A stretch of DNA of 64,000 nucleotides from Bacillota bacterium (GCA_023436305.1 JAEZJQ010000050.1:1-64000), one strand, 5' to 3'. Shown: positions 36,747-44,706, numbered from the stretch's first letter. Notes: a model not told the origin generated them from the sequence alone. Numbers and translations: made by a program.

Positions 36747-38156
36747 TTAGGTGGTTTTCAAAACCAAGCCGGCATATTTTTTCATCGAGTCAAGAATAAC
36801 TTCTTCACTCCAAAAACACGATTCATCACCCGAAACTAGCTTTGCCAATTTACATCCTCCCAGACAAACGGGAAGGAGCTTGCAAGTTAAACATTTCTCA
36901 CGAGCGCTGTTGTCCTCTTCAAAAATTGACTTTTCCCAAAATTCTGCTCTTTCATTGAAAATAATTTCACCATCCAAAGTGATCTCGCCTATACTTTCAT
37001 CTTTTTCCACCATTAGCGTATCGCATGAAAAGACGGCGCCATCCGCTCCGATAATATGAATATTTTTGTTTCTTCCGGTGCACCAGGTATATCTTGGCTG
37101 AGGCAACGGATTGAACACATTAACCATTTTCTGCACAGCATCTTTGGATAAAGCGTTCAAAACCTTGAATGCCAAATCGATTTGCCCCCTAACACCCTCC
37201 GATGAATTACAAATATCACCGGCCACCGACTCAACATCATTTCGGGTTGTTTTAAAATGGTATACGGGTCTGAAAAAAATATTGAACCGCCGATCCGGCC
37301 CAAAATCAGCTACAAACTTGTATAAAAAGGATTCCATGGACTGAATGCTGTTCTTTAAAAAGTTTGCCCGGATATGAAATGTGAATTCTTTATCTTTCCC
37401 CATTAACTTGCTGATATTCTTTAGATTATTATATATAACATCAAATGTCGGCTCTCCGGTTTGTAATCGTCGCAGTTGATTATGACTTTCCTTATCGCCG
37501 TCGATAGTTACCTGAAAAGTGCCTATCCCTGAATCAAGGAGCAGTTTAAATAAATTCGGGGTTAAAAGATAACCGTTGGTATATAATACACTATTGATAA
37601 TCATATTTTTATCCGAGCTTTTCAGTTGATTGATTTTTTTCATAAAACCAATTATCTTGTCCGAAGCCAATAACGGTTCCCCGCCAAACCAGGATAATTG
37701 TAATGCCATCCCCTTACTATGTTGCGAAACCTTTTTCTCAATATATTTATATATAGCGTCATAGACCCATTCTTCCATGAAAAGGTTTCTTTGCTGATAG
37801 ACAAAACAATACGGACAAGTAAAGTTACAGGCCTCAGCAGGCAAAATAATAAGCTGAATCAGATTCTTCAATCTTCCATAGCTTTCGTGCCAATACTTAA
37901 TATCATCAAGCTCGTTTCTATCACCTTTGACGATAAATCCTTGTTTGAGCAAATCAACCACCGGAGTGTTGTTCTCACTGAAATACCTACCCTGTAAAAC
38001 ATCCATTACCGCGGTTTTTTTATCAGGCTCGATCAATGAAATGGCACCGGTTTTGGTGTTATAAATCATTAGTTTCCCATCGTCAAGCTCCAGCGTATAG
38101 TTATATAAACTTTCCTTATATGCCGGCGATACAGGTTTCGCAATATTTTTTTCCAT
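36747..38156 (-). CDS. radical SAM/SPASM peptide maturase (second enzyme)
   Basis: A 469-aa enzyme. Residues 18-95 form an N-terminal peptide-binding-type region. The radical SAM [4Fe-4S] cysteines are C110, C114 and C117 in ACNFTCPYCFVYQQ, followed by WFGGEPLL and QVTIDGDKESHN. The C-terminal SPASM part has cysteines in YTWCTG, FSCDTL, and CLTCKLLPVCLGGCKLAKL...ESCFW, enough for two auxiliary clusters. Such enzymes make thioether or C-C links in ribosomal peptides, or oxidise side chains. It is 285 bp downstream of the 53-aa peptide gene, separated by a terminator-like hairpin and a dispersed repeat, so it may have its own promoter or be expressed by read-through. Confidence 0.92.
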   Translation of the reverse strand: MEKNIAKPVSPAYKESLYNYTLELDDGKLMIYNTKTGAISLIEPDKKTAVMDVLQGRYFSENNTPVVDLLKQGFIVKGDRNELDDIKYWHESYGRLKNLIQLIILPAEACNFTCPYCFVYQQRNLFMEEWVYDAIYKYIEKKVSQHSKGMALQLSWFGGEPLLASDKIIGFMKKINQLKSSDKNMIINSVLYTNGYLLTPNLFKLLLDSGIGTFQVTIDGDKESHNQLRRLQTGEPTFDVIYNNLKNISKLMGKDKEFTFHIRANFLKNSIQSMESFLYKFVADFGPDRRFNIFFRPVYHFKTTRNDVESVAGDICNSSEGVRGQIDLAFKVLNALSKDAVQKMVNVFNPLPQPRYTWCTGRNKNIHIIGADGAVFSCDTLMVEKDESIGEITLDGEIIFNERAEFWEKSIFEEDNSAREKCLTCKLLPVCLGGCKLAKLVSGDESCFWSEEVILDSMKKYAGLVLKTT

Positions 38157-38301
38157 TAAAATTACCTTTACGGATATAGAAGCATTGAATGAGAGGATAC
38201 GAACTCAAAGTAATTATTAATCTCGGTTCGGTCGCGCGCTTTGTGTGCGAAGTATATATTACTTTTTTTAAAAAAATACAAAATTTGCTAAATCGGATTT
38301 C

Positions 38302-38363
38302 CATCAAAATTCGGCAAGTCTTGTTTCTAGAAAAATATTAAAGTTACTTGCCGAGTTCTTGAT
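38302..38363. repeat. CGGCAAGT/ACTTGCCG palindromic intergenic repeat, copy 2
   Basis: CGGCAAGT (38312-38319) and ACTTGCCG (38346-38353) pair, and the stem extends outward through ATCAAAATT (38303-38311) and GTTCTTGAT (38355-38363) to about 17 bp with mismatches. Confidence 0.6.
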
Positions 38364-38369
38364 TAAATC

Positions 38370-38406
38370 AAAAAGGGATGGCTGCAAAATTTTCCCGTCC
38401 CTTTTT
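38370..38406. terminator. terminator-like hairpin downstream of the 53-aa peptide gene
   Basis: AAAAAGGGA (38370-38378) pairs with TCCCTTTTT (38398-38406). A and T runs on both sides make it usable in either direction. On the minus strand it lies 36 bp after the peptide stop codon and could limit read-through into the second radical SAM gene. Confidence 0.65.
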
Positions 38407-38441
38407 GACTTGTATAGACGCAGGAACTTTCTCTTTTTCGT

Positions 38442-38603
38442 TTATAATTCCCTACTGGAACCACAGCAAGTACAGGAAACCACACCACCTTCCTTGCAAT
38501 TGCAGCCCTCCCCCACGATTGCCGAAGTAAGTTCTGTGAGGTCAACCAGTTCATCGTTGAATATTTTTGCTTCCAGGAAAGTTGCTTCACGTAAATTTTC
38601 CAT
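38442..38603 (-). CDS. candidate RiPP precursor: 53-aa peptide with Cys-rich C-terminus
   Basis: A short frame with an excellent ribosome binding site (AGGAGGT at 38611-38617, 7 nt from the ATG). Residues 1-30 are an acidic, amphipathic leader-like segment (MENLREATFLEAKIFND, then LVDLTELTSAIV). Residues 31-53 are a Gly/Cys-rich tail starting GEGCNCKEGG and ending SCTCCGSSREL, with cysteines at 34, 36, 44, 46 and 47. The gene sits between two radical SAM/SPASM genes and downstream of a PqqD-like gene, the classic neighbourhood of a modified ribosomal peptide. The C-C...C-CC pattern parallels the CGC-x8-CC repeats of the 92-aa peptide at 27062-27340. Sactipeptide/ranthipeptide-type thioethers are the obvious guess. 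The leader/core border and the modification are inference. Confidence 0.8.
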   Translation of the reverse strand: MENLREATFLEAKIFNDELVDLTELTSAIVGEGCNCKEGGVVSCTCCGSSREL

Positions 38604-38672
38604 TCCTGTCACCTCCTTTCCACTTGGTGAAATTTCGATATTATATATTAGTGAAACTCATTATGAAGTCCA

Positions 38673-40970
38673 TTACGCACTCAACACTAATTTGCCGAAA
38701 AGATTGGGGTCCATTTCTACCACCATACCCGGAGACCATTCCCACCACCATTGTGCGGCAAATGGATATGGGCGTTCCCTTTCATAAAGTACCGTATTAA
38801 ACCTTAATGTTTGACCGGCTCCCGGTTGGATTCCAAATTCTGTCCAAGGAACGGCCACTTGGTAGACGAGAGAGTTCCCGTTTCTTTCAATCGAAATTTT
38901 GGCTTCATCCACATTTCCAAGAAAATCCTTGGTGGTATCTTTCATATAAAGGCGATACAGCACCGGCTGTCCGTTATCATAACCGATTCCATACTCCCAT
39001 GGCATATTATTGGTATCGCTTTTGAGGCAAAAACGCACCAAATTTTCTTGCAAGGGTTTTTCCGTGGTTAAATTCCCGTCCAAAATGTTTATCTTGAGGT
39101 AAAAATAATTTTCATCCCACAGATTATATATCTGGCCGGTAAAATTTTGCGTACCGTAAATGGCGCCCCTTAGTTGTTCTTTACGGTTAAGACTGATAAC
39201 ATTTGCCTCATCCCATACCGAAGAATTTACAAGCGGTGACTGGTTGGTATATCTCGATACGGCAGCGGGCAAGACAACTTGAGGGCTACGTTTTCTAAAC
39301 TTTGAGTCAAATACCTCCGAAACCATCGGCCGGTTTCGAATTTCAGAAAGTAAAATCATCGCCTGCTCAATCACGTGCCTAACCAGTTCGCATTTAACCA
39401 GATCAGGAATATCGAAAGACTGGTTGTTAAGCCAGGCGGCGTGGGCGCAACCGCCACCACACACTTTGATTGCCCAGCACTTTGTACACTCTTCTTTTAA
39501 GTGTACGTGCATCTTATGCAATAAGGTATTCCTTTTTTCATTCCAGACGTTATTTTCCTCGAAAACATTTCCGACTTTGAATTCTTTAAAACCAATAACA
39601 CTTTGACAAGAATATATATCCCCGATACTATTAACAACAATTGTATCCCTCAAGGCCGGACACCGGTATTTCGTTACAATACCCTTGAAAATGGTATAAA
39701 AGAACCTGCCGAAAAGGTCGTCACCATCAATACAGAATAAGTAGTGAAGAAGTTGGGCATCATCTTGAGACAATAGAAATTGGATAAACTTCGTGTATTC
39801 CTCTTTAACAAAATTGACATTATCCTTTGTAATTGCGAACGGATTATCATATCCTGCCCTGATGGGTTTAATGCGTATTAACCGGAAACCTAAATTGTAC
39901 AGATGCAAAAAAACTTCCGTGACGTGTGGATACTTCCCGTTTAGAACCGCGGATGCCACCGTAGGCCATGTGGCATTGCAATCTTTTACATACTGCTCGA
40001 TAACATGATAAGTCCCGGCGCCATTTGAAAAATGCCTTACTTCATCCTGAATATATTGAGGGCCGTCAATGCTTATATTTATCTCTCCCATATCAGACAA
40101 TTCCCATAATTGACGGGATTTTTCGGCTGTCAGGAGTGTTGCGTTCGTAGCATTAAACCGGCTCGAAAGCCGTTTGCCATTTTGGTTTCCCCATTGTTCA
40201 AGATATTCTTTTAATTCCTTTAAAAGTGGAATATGCATCAGAACTTCCCCAAAAAGTGAAAAATTAAAAATAAATCGTTTATTGGGCGAGGGGGCTATAA
40301 ATCTTTCGATTATCCGATCGATCAGTTGAAATATCTGTTCCTTTGAAATATTTACATGATGATCTTTACTGTAACAGTATTCACAATCCAGATTACATAC
40401 ATTGGGAATGGTAAGATTTATGGATCTTACAACCATCTCCGTATCCGGTATTTCCCGGGAAAAATCCTCATGGGAGAAGTAGTCGATATATTGGAGCGTG
40501 TTATATTCTTTTACTGCATCCCCCATTTCGCCTTCACGAGCCACTTCACCCTGGAACACTCTTAAGGCATAATCGTCCATTTCCAGGCATCTTGATGTAT
40601 TGACATCCAATCCCAAATATTTATCCTTGTATGGGAAAATATGCCACCGGGTTCCAGACGTGGAAATATCGGTTTGCTCTATTGTCTGTGTTACTTTTTG
40701 TTCACAACCGCACCCGCACTGTTTAAAACTCAACTGGGTTGTAATAAATTCTTCCAGTGATTCCTCCGAAATAACCCTTCCCGAAGATATCACACAATCA
40801 TCAATCATGATAATTGGAGTGGTATAATTTAAAAATCCTTTCTGATTCTTTTCATATGAAATTTTTTTTAAATGAATCTCGGGATATTTCATCTTAATAT
40901 TAGTTAAACGTTCATACATGGTAGTACACTTATCACATTCCTGGTTAGGGGAAACTAATGTTACTTCCAT
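38673..40970 (-). CDS. thioredoxin-like / radical SAM-SPASM / CBM9-like fusion enzyme
   Basis: A 765-aa protein with an unusual build. Residues 1 to about 80 resemble a thioredoxin/glutaredoxin domain with C12-x2-C15 (ECDKC) and the cis-Pro-like TTPIIMIDD. A CGCGC motif at 85-89 follows. Residues about 107-165 look like a small peptide-binding domain. The radical SAM core has C192, C196 and C199 (NVCNLDCEYCYSKDH). The SPASM region (about 425-530) includes YRCPALRD, IYSCQS and CTKCWAIKVCGGGCAHAAW. Residues about 585-765 resemble a family 9 carbohydrate-binding/DOMON-like beta-sandwich (IYNLWDENYFYLKINI, VAVPWTEFGI, LRFNTVLYERER). The first gene downstream of the PqqD-like gene, with an AGGAGG site. 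It probably modifies the 53-aa peptide; the redox and beta-sandwich domains are not usual partners. Confidence 0.88.
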   Translation of the reverse strand: MEVTLVSPNQECDKCTTMYERLTNIKMKYPEIHLKKISYEKNQKGFLNYTTPIIMIDDCVISSGRVISEESLEEFITTQLSFKQCGCGCEQKVTQTIEQTDISTSGTRWHIFPYKDKYLGLDVNTSRCLEMDDYALRVFQGEVAREGEMGDAVKEYNTLQYIDYFSHEDFSREIPDTEMVVRSINLTIPNVCNLDCEYCYSKDHHVNISKEQIFQLIDRIIERFIAPSPNKRFIFNFSLFGEVLMHIPLLKELKEYLEQWGNQNGKRLSSRFNATNATLLTAEKSRQLWELSDMGEINISIDGPQYIQDEVRHFSNGAGTYHVIEQYVKDCNATWPTVASAVLNGKYPHVTEVFLHLYNLGFRLIRIKPIRAGYDNPFAITKDNVNFVKEEYTKFIQFLLSQDDAQLLHYLFCIDGDDLFGRFFYTIFKGIVTKYRCPALRDTIVVNSIGDIYSCQSVIGFKEFKVGNVFEENNVWNEKRNTLLHKMHVHLKEECTKCWAIKVCGGGCAHAAWLNNQSFDIPDLVKCELVRHVIEQAMILLSEIRNRPMVSEVFDSKFRKRSPQVVLPAAVSRYTNQSPLVNSSVWDEANVISLNRKEQLRGAIYGTQNFTGQIYNLWDENYFYLKINILDGNLTTEKPLQENLVRFCLKSDTNNMPWEYGIGYDNGQPVLYRLYMKDTTKDFLGNVDEAKISIERNGNSLVYQVAVPWTEFGIQPGAGQTLRFNTVLYERERPYPFAAQWWWEWSPGMVVEMDPNLFGKLVLSA

Positions 40971-41043
40971 TGTTTATCCTCCTTTTATGTTTGTAAAAAG
41001 TAGATTTGACCTTATTTCTACTGTAAAGCCGTTTTAGTGTTTG

Positions 41044-41388
41044 TTATATTAAAGTTATGATACTCATCCGAGCCATTTTTTCAATTTTTTCCATAACAGC
41101 TGATTCGGTAACTTCGGGATACTGAGATATGATAATTTCACAAATTTGTTTGACAGTATTGGTACCATCACAGTACTTGTGTATCCCCCAGCTATCTATC
41201 CGATCAAGATTAAGCATGATATTAAACATGGTTAGTCCCTTAAAATGCTTAAAACTTAATAATTTGAGATTTTGTACCGGGAAACGCAACATATTACTAC
41301 CGATATTTTGGTCTTTCGTTACAACAAACTCGGGATTCCATACTGGAAACAAATCTTTGTTTCGCTGTTTTTCAGCAACATTAACCAT
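41044..41388 (-). CDS. PqqD-like RiPP recognition element protein
   Basis: A 114-aa protein. The C-terminal half (about 50-114: NLDRIDSWGIHKYCDGTNTVKQICEIIISQYPE...KIEKMARMSIITLI) matches the PqqD winged-helix fold that binds RiPP leader peptides and presents them to radical SAM enzymes. The N-terminal half is an extra, unrecognised segment. GGAGGT lies about 7 nt before the ATG. It is the first gene of the minus-strand operon and lies just downstream of an ArsR-type operator. The expected partner is the leader of the 53-aa peptide. Confidence 0.8.
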   Translation of the reverse strand: MVNVAEKQRNKDLFPVWNPEFVVTKDQNIGSNMLRFPVQNLKLLSFKHFKGLTMFNIMLNLDRIDSWGIHKYCDGTNTVKQICEIIISQYPEVTESAVMEKIEKMARMSIITLI

Positions 41389-41479
41389 TTTTTGACCTCC
41401 ATTTTTAATTATATGATTTAAAATTGATTAACCCCGAACTAACCAAATATGTTTCCCATACCAATACTATTTCTCCTTA

Positions 41480-41497
41480 TATCGTATTTTTACAATA
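41480..41497 (-). promoter_or_regulatory. ArsR-type operator 5 (radical SAM operon)
   Basis: TATCGTA-TTTT-TACAATA differs from the perfect palindrome at one base. It lies between the second arsR gene and the PqqD-like gene, about 92 bp before the latter's start. It links the peptide-maturation operon to the same repressor(s) as the Cys-rich peptide and permease. No clean -35/-10 pair was identified around it. Confidence 0.65.
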
Positions 41498-41515
41498 TAA
41501 AAGGGCAAAAAAATA

Positions 41516-41836
41516 TTAATCGCATGATTTTGATGTATATAAATCTCGTCTTAACTCTTTCAAATATTCTTCAATAACGTCGGTATTTAAAAAATAACAG
41601 GTCCAATGCTCCCTCTTTTCCTTATTAAGTAAACCGGCTTTCTCAAGTACGGCCAGGTGCTGGGAGACAGTCGGCTGGGCAAGACTGGTAAGCTTAACTA
41701 CATCCCCAACACTAACCCCATTTTCATAATACTCGATCCGGTCACAACAAGTGGAAATTGACCTATCCTTTAATGACTTGATAATTTGATAGCGGGTTTT
41801 GTTGCCTAGAGCATCACAAATTTTTACTATGTCCAT
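41516..41836 (-). CDS. ArsR/SmtB-family metalloregulator 2
   Basis: A 106-aa paralogue of the regulator at 27697-28017, identical at roughly three quarters of positions, including C7, C30, C31, C80 and the recognition helix (VVKLTSLAQPTVSQHLAVLEKAGLL). It has an additional Cys near the C-terminus (SKSCD). No copy of the palindrome was seen upstream of its own start, so it may be constitutive or read from elsewhere. It is upstream of, and in the same direction as, the PqqD/radical SAM operon. Two near-identical repressors likely share the same operators but may differ in metal response. Confidence 0.9.
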   Translation of the reverse strand: MDIVKICDALGNKTRYQIIKSLKDRSISTCCDRIEYYENGVSVGDVVKLTSLAQPTVSQHLAVLEKAGLLNKEKREHWTCYFLNTDVIEEYLKELRRDLYTSKSCD

Positions 41837-42128
41837 TTTCTCTCACTTTTTTATTGGAATATTATTTGTCCTTAAAAGTAACAATTAATAAAATTTAAAG
41901 AAACTCATTAATATGGCTTCTACACTTTCTTTGGTGAGTTTTATGTAATTATTTAAATTCTCCTATTTCTATTAAGATTAATATACATAACTATTTATGT
42001 CAAGACAGTTTTTGCCTAAACAGAAATATTTTATTCAAAGCCGGTTCCAGGGTAAAATGATATGCATTGCCGTAACTCTCCTTTGCTTGTGCTTGATGAC
42101 AGTATCAGCTTCAAGTTTAAGCAAAGAA

Positions 42129-42164
42129 GAGCCGTTTATTCACTACTCACGGCTCCACTTTTTT
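42129..42164 (+). terminator. terminator-like hairpin
   Basis: GAGCCG (42129-42134) pairs with CGGCTC (42150-42155), followed by CACTTTTTT. No intact + strand gene lies upstream, so it may be a remnant or may serve antisense transcription. Confidence 0.55.
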
Positions 42165-42197
42165 AAACTTCGGATAGCGGGGGGTTCACTTCATAAA

Positions 42198-42229
42198 CCA
42201 AAAAGCGGGTTTTGGTCCCCGCTTTTTGG
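42198..42229. terminator. strong symmetrical hairpin
   Basis: CCAAAAAGCGGG (42198-42209) pairs perfectly with CCCGCTTTTTGG (42218-42229), a 12-bp stem with an 8-nt loop. It could act as a terminator in either direction. Confidence 0.65.
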
Positions 42230-42446
42230 CTTGGTGTAAGTGTATATTCGCTATCGTTCGGCGAATCATTTATAATAATCAGAGGATTCATACGTCCGGG
42301 AAACAACTATAAAAACCATGATTTTTTATACTTAAATCATACTACTGATATCCCGGGTTAACAATAGGTCTAGAAGCGCATTTTTATTCCTTGAAAACAA
42401 ACTTTAAATTGGTATGCTTTTCCCCGTTTCAAATTCCATTTTTTAC

Positions 42447-42475
42447 TTGCTATTCATCTCGGGAACGCTTATAAT
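42447..42475 (+). promoter_or_regulatory. promoter of the DEAD-box helicase gene
   Basis: TTGCTA (42447-42452), a 17-bp spacer and a perfect TATAAT (42470-42475). Transcription from here gives a leader of about 185 nt before the ATG at 42667. Confidence 0.65.
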
Positions 42476-42481
42476 ATTTTA

Positions 42482-42666
42482 TGCATGTCTGCAAGCAGTT
42501 TAAATAAAATCGCAGAGTTTTACATTGTCCTCCTATTGTCGTATCGATGACTATGTATAGAAAATCCTGACTCTCCCCACAAAATTCACTCCTTTTTTTG
42601 AGAATCAGTATTGAAACTCCCCAACTGTTTGTTCACGCGTAAATAATCGAATAAAGGATTTCATCG
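42482..42666 (+). promoter_or_regulatory. long 5' leader of the DEAD-box helicase mRNA
   Basis: About 185 nt without a reading frame between the predicted start site and the coding region. Cold-shock RNA helicase mRNAs are known to carry long structured leaders; that this is one is inferred from length and context only. Confidence 0.4.
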
Positions 42667-44289
42667 ATGAAAAATTTGATCTTTCAAGAACTGAACTTAT
42701 CTCGCGAAGTTCAAAAAGCCATTACTGAAATGGGATTTGAGGAGGCAACCCCGATTCAGTCCCAATCCATTCCTCATATTTTAAAAGGAAAAGACGTTAC
42801 CGGCCAAGCCCAGACGGGGACTGGGAAAACCTGCGCCTTCGGAATCCCGGCCATTGAAATGATTCATTCCGATATCACCGGAATTCAGGTTCTGGTCCTC
42901 TGCCCCACCCGGGAACTGGCTATCCAGACAGCGGAAGAATTAAAAAATGTGGCCAAATACAAACGGGGCATAAAAATTTTGCCGATTTACGGTGGACAGC
43001 CCATTGAACGCCAAATTACGGCCCTGAAATCGAACCCCCAGATCATAATCGGGACGCCCGGCCGGGTCATGGATCATATGCGCCGGCGGACCTTAAAGCT
43101 GATGAATTTAAGGATGCTCATTCTGGATGAAGCCGACGAGATGTTAAATATGGGTTTTCGTGAAGATATCGACACCATTTTGGAAGAGGTGCCCAAGCAA
43201 AAACAGACCATTCTCTTCTCAGCAACCATGTCCAAGGAAATTATGGAACTTACCCATAAATATCAAAAAACGCCTATATTCATTAGAGCGGTCCACCAGG
43301 AGTTAACCGTACCCAATATCGAGCAATTCTATCTGGAAGTCCGGGAATCCACCAAACCGGATATGCTTTCCAGGCTTATCGACGCTTATGATCTTAAATT
43401 ATCGCTGGTTTTTTGCAATACCAAGAAACGAGTCGATGAACTGGCCGCCAACCTGCAATCCAGAGGCTATATGGCGGAAGCGCTTCACGGTGATATGCGG
43501 CAGGCACAACGGGATAAAGTAATGACCCAATTTCGCAAGGGATCCATTGATGTTTTAATTGCCACCGATGTGGCAGCCCGTGGGATTGATGTAGATGATA
43601 TCGAAGCGGTCTTCAATTACGATTTACCCACCGATGAAGAATACTATGTGCACCGGATCGGCCGGACCGGCAGGGCCGGGAAAGCCGGGAAAGCTTTTTC
43701 CTTTGTATCGGGCCGGGAAATATATAAACTGAAAGAAATTCAACGGTATACCAAATCCATAATCCGTCCTCAGAAACCGCCTTCACTGGCGGATATTGAA
43801 GAAAAGAAAATTCACAATATCCTGGACAACTTAAAAACAACCGTAGCCGCGGGCCATCTGTCCAAGTATGTGAATTATATTGAAAAAATGCTGGAAGAAT
43901 CCGGCTTTCAAAACGAGCAGGGCAATGATATTACGACTCTGGACATTGCCGCCGCCTTCTTAAAATTAGCCGCCGGTTCGGGCAATCGCCCGGCGAACTT
44001 GGATGAAAATCGTGATAATTTTGAAAATACGGGCGCCAAAAATAGTGACATGGTACGGCTGTTCATCAATGCCGGCCGCAATAATCAAATTCAACCCAAA
44101 CACATTATTCAGGGTATTTCCGCCCGGACCGGCCTGCCCGAAAAGTCCATCGGCGCCATCAACATCTATGACCGGTTTACTTTTGCCGAAGTTCCCCGGG
44201 AATATGCCGCCGAAGTTCTGATATCGATGAAAAATTCCACCCTGAACGGCCAGAGAATCAACATTGAGAAGGCCACATCCAAAAACTAA
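42667..44289 (+). CDS. DEAD-box ATP-dependent RNA helicase (CshA/DeaD type)
   Basis: A 540-aa helicase. The Q motif is in FEEATPIQSQSIP; motif I is AQTGTGKT (48-55); then PTRELAIQ, TPGRVMDH, DEAD in LILDEADEM, SAT, DVAARGIDVDDI and HRIGRTGRAGKAG. The C-terminal ~75 residues (MVRLFINAGRNNQIQPKHII...RFTFAEVPREYAAEVL) form the DbpA/CsdA-type RNA-binding domain. It unwinds RNA duplexes and usually works in ribosome assembly and mRNA decay, especially in the cold. It is monocistronic, with its own promoter, long leader and terminator. Confidence 0.95.
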   Translation: MKNLIFQELNLSREVQKAITEMGFEEATPIQSQSIPHILKGKDVTGQAQTGTGKTCAFGIPAIEMIHSDITGIQVLVLCPTRELAIQTAEELKNVAKYKRGIKILPIYGGQPIERQITALKSNPQIIIGTPGRVMDHMRRRTLKLMNLRMLILDEADEMLNMGFREDIDTILEEVPKQKQTILFSATMSKEIMELTHKYQKTPIFIRAVHQELTVPNIEQFYLEVRESTKPDMLSRLIDAYDLKLSLVFCNTKKRVDELAANLQSRGYMAEALHGDMRQAQRDKVMTQFRKGSIDVLIATDVAARGIDVDDIEAVFNYDLPTDEEYYVHRIGRTGRAGKAGKAFSFVSGREIYKLKEIQRYTKSIIRPQKPPSLADIEEKKIHNILDNLKTTVAAGHLSKYVNYIEKMLEESGFQNEQGNDITTLDIAAAFLKLAAGSGNRPANLDENRDNFENTGAKNSDMVRLFINAGRNNQIQPKHIIQGISARTGLPEKSIGAINIYDRFTFAEVPREYAAEVLISMKNSTLNGQRINIEKATSKN

Positions 44290-44314
44290 AGCGATTTTAA
44301 AGTGTATCTTTATT

Positions 44315-44347
44315 AAAACCCAGACCGTAGGTCCGGGTTTTTTATTT
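44315..44347 (+). terminator. Rho-independent terminator after helicase gene
   Basis: AAAACCCAGACC (44315-44326) pairs with GGTCCGGGTTTT (44330-44341) with one mismatch, followed by a long T run. Confidence 0.85.
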
Positions 44348-44486
44348 TTTAATTCCGCGACGAGCCAGACCATCAACTTTTGCATTTGCGTAAACCCCGG
44401 CAAGGCGCGTCCGGGCCTTTGCAAAGTCGAATTAACAAAAAGTCAAAATTAGATTAAATTTTTAATAAATCACAGGAGTTTAAACA

Positions 44487-44706
44487 AGTTTGCCGAAACA
44501 TAAAAGTGATTTATGGTTAGGTTTACATACTAGAATTCAAGCAATTTGGCAATGTGGAAAAGAACCCTTTTCAAAAAGTGATGGTATATAAATACCAAGA
44601 TTTACTGGGTATCTATGAAACCCATAATATTCGAGATGACCATGAAAGGAGGGTAAAGCGGCGATTAACAATTAATTTACAGAGAGATTTTCAGTCACAC
44701 AATTAA
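44487..44706 (+). pseudogene. possible degraded reading frame
   Basis: Two short adjoining frames read like one broken protein. The first (about 44490-44589) encodes a stretch with WLGLHTRIQAIWQCGKEPFS and stops. The second, starting at ATG 44581 in another frame, runs to 44706 and encodes YQDLLGIYETHNIRDDHERR. A one-base shift would join them. The parent family is not recognised and chance cannot be excluded. Confidence 0.3.

Larger units (their letters stand above)
41837..42446. other. long intergenic region with several hairpins
   Basis: No credible gene is seen. A short + strand frame at 41997-42239 has a hydrophobic stretch but no ribosome binding site, and it is full of hairpins. CTTTGCTT (42081-42088) pairs with AAGCAAAG (42119-42126). 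Two terminator-like hairpins follow and are listed separately. The accumulation of terminators without a gene suggests decay of a former gene. Confidence 0.5.

Noticed and set aside
38363..38590. Minus-strand 75-aa frame overlapping the 53-aa peptide
   Set aside because: It lacks a ribosome binding site and runs through the terminator hairpin; the overlapping 53-aa frame has a strong Shine-Dalgarno and fits the context.
41997..42239. + strand 80-aa frame with a hydrophobic segment
   Set aside because: No ribosome binding site and its sequence is mostly made of two terminator-like hairpins.
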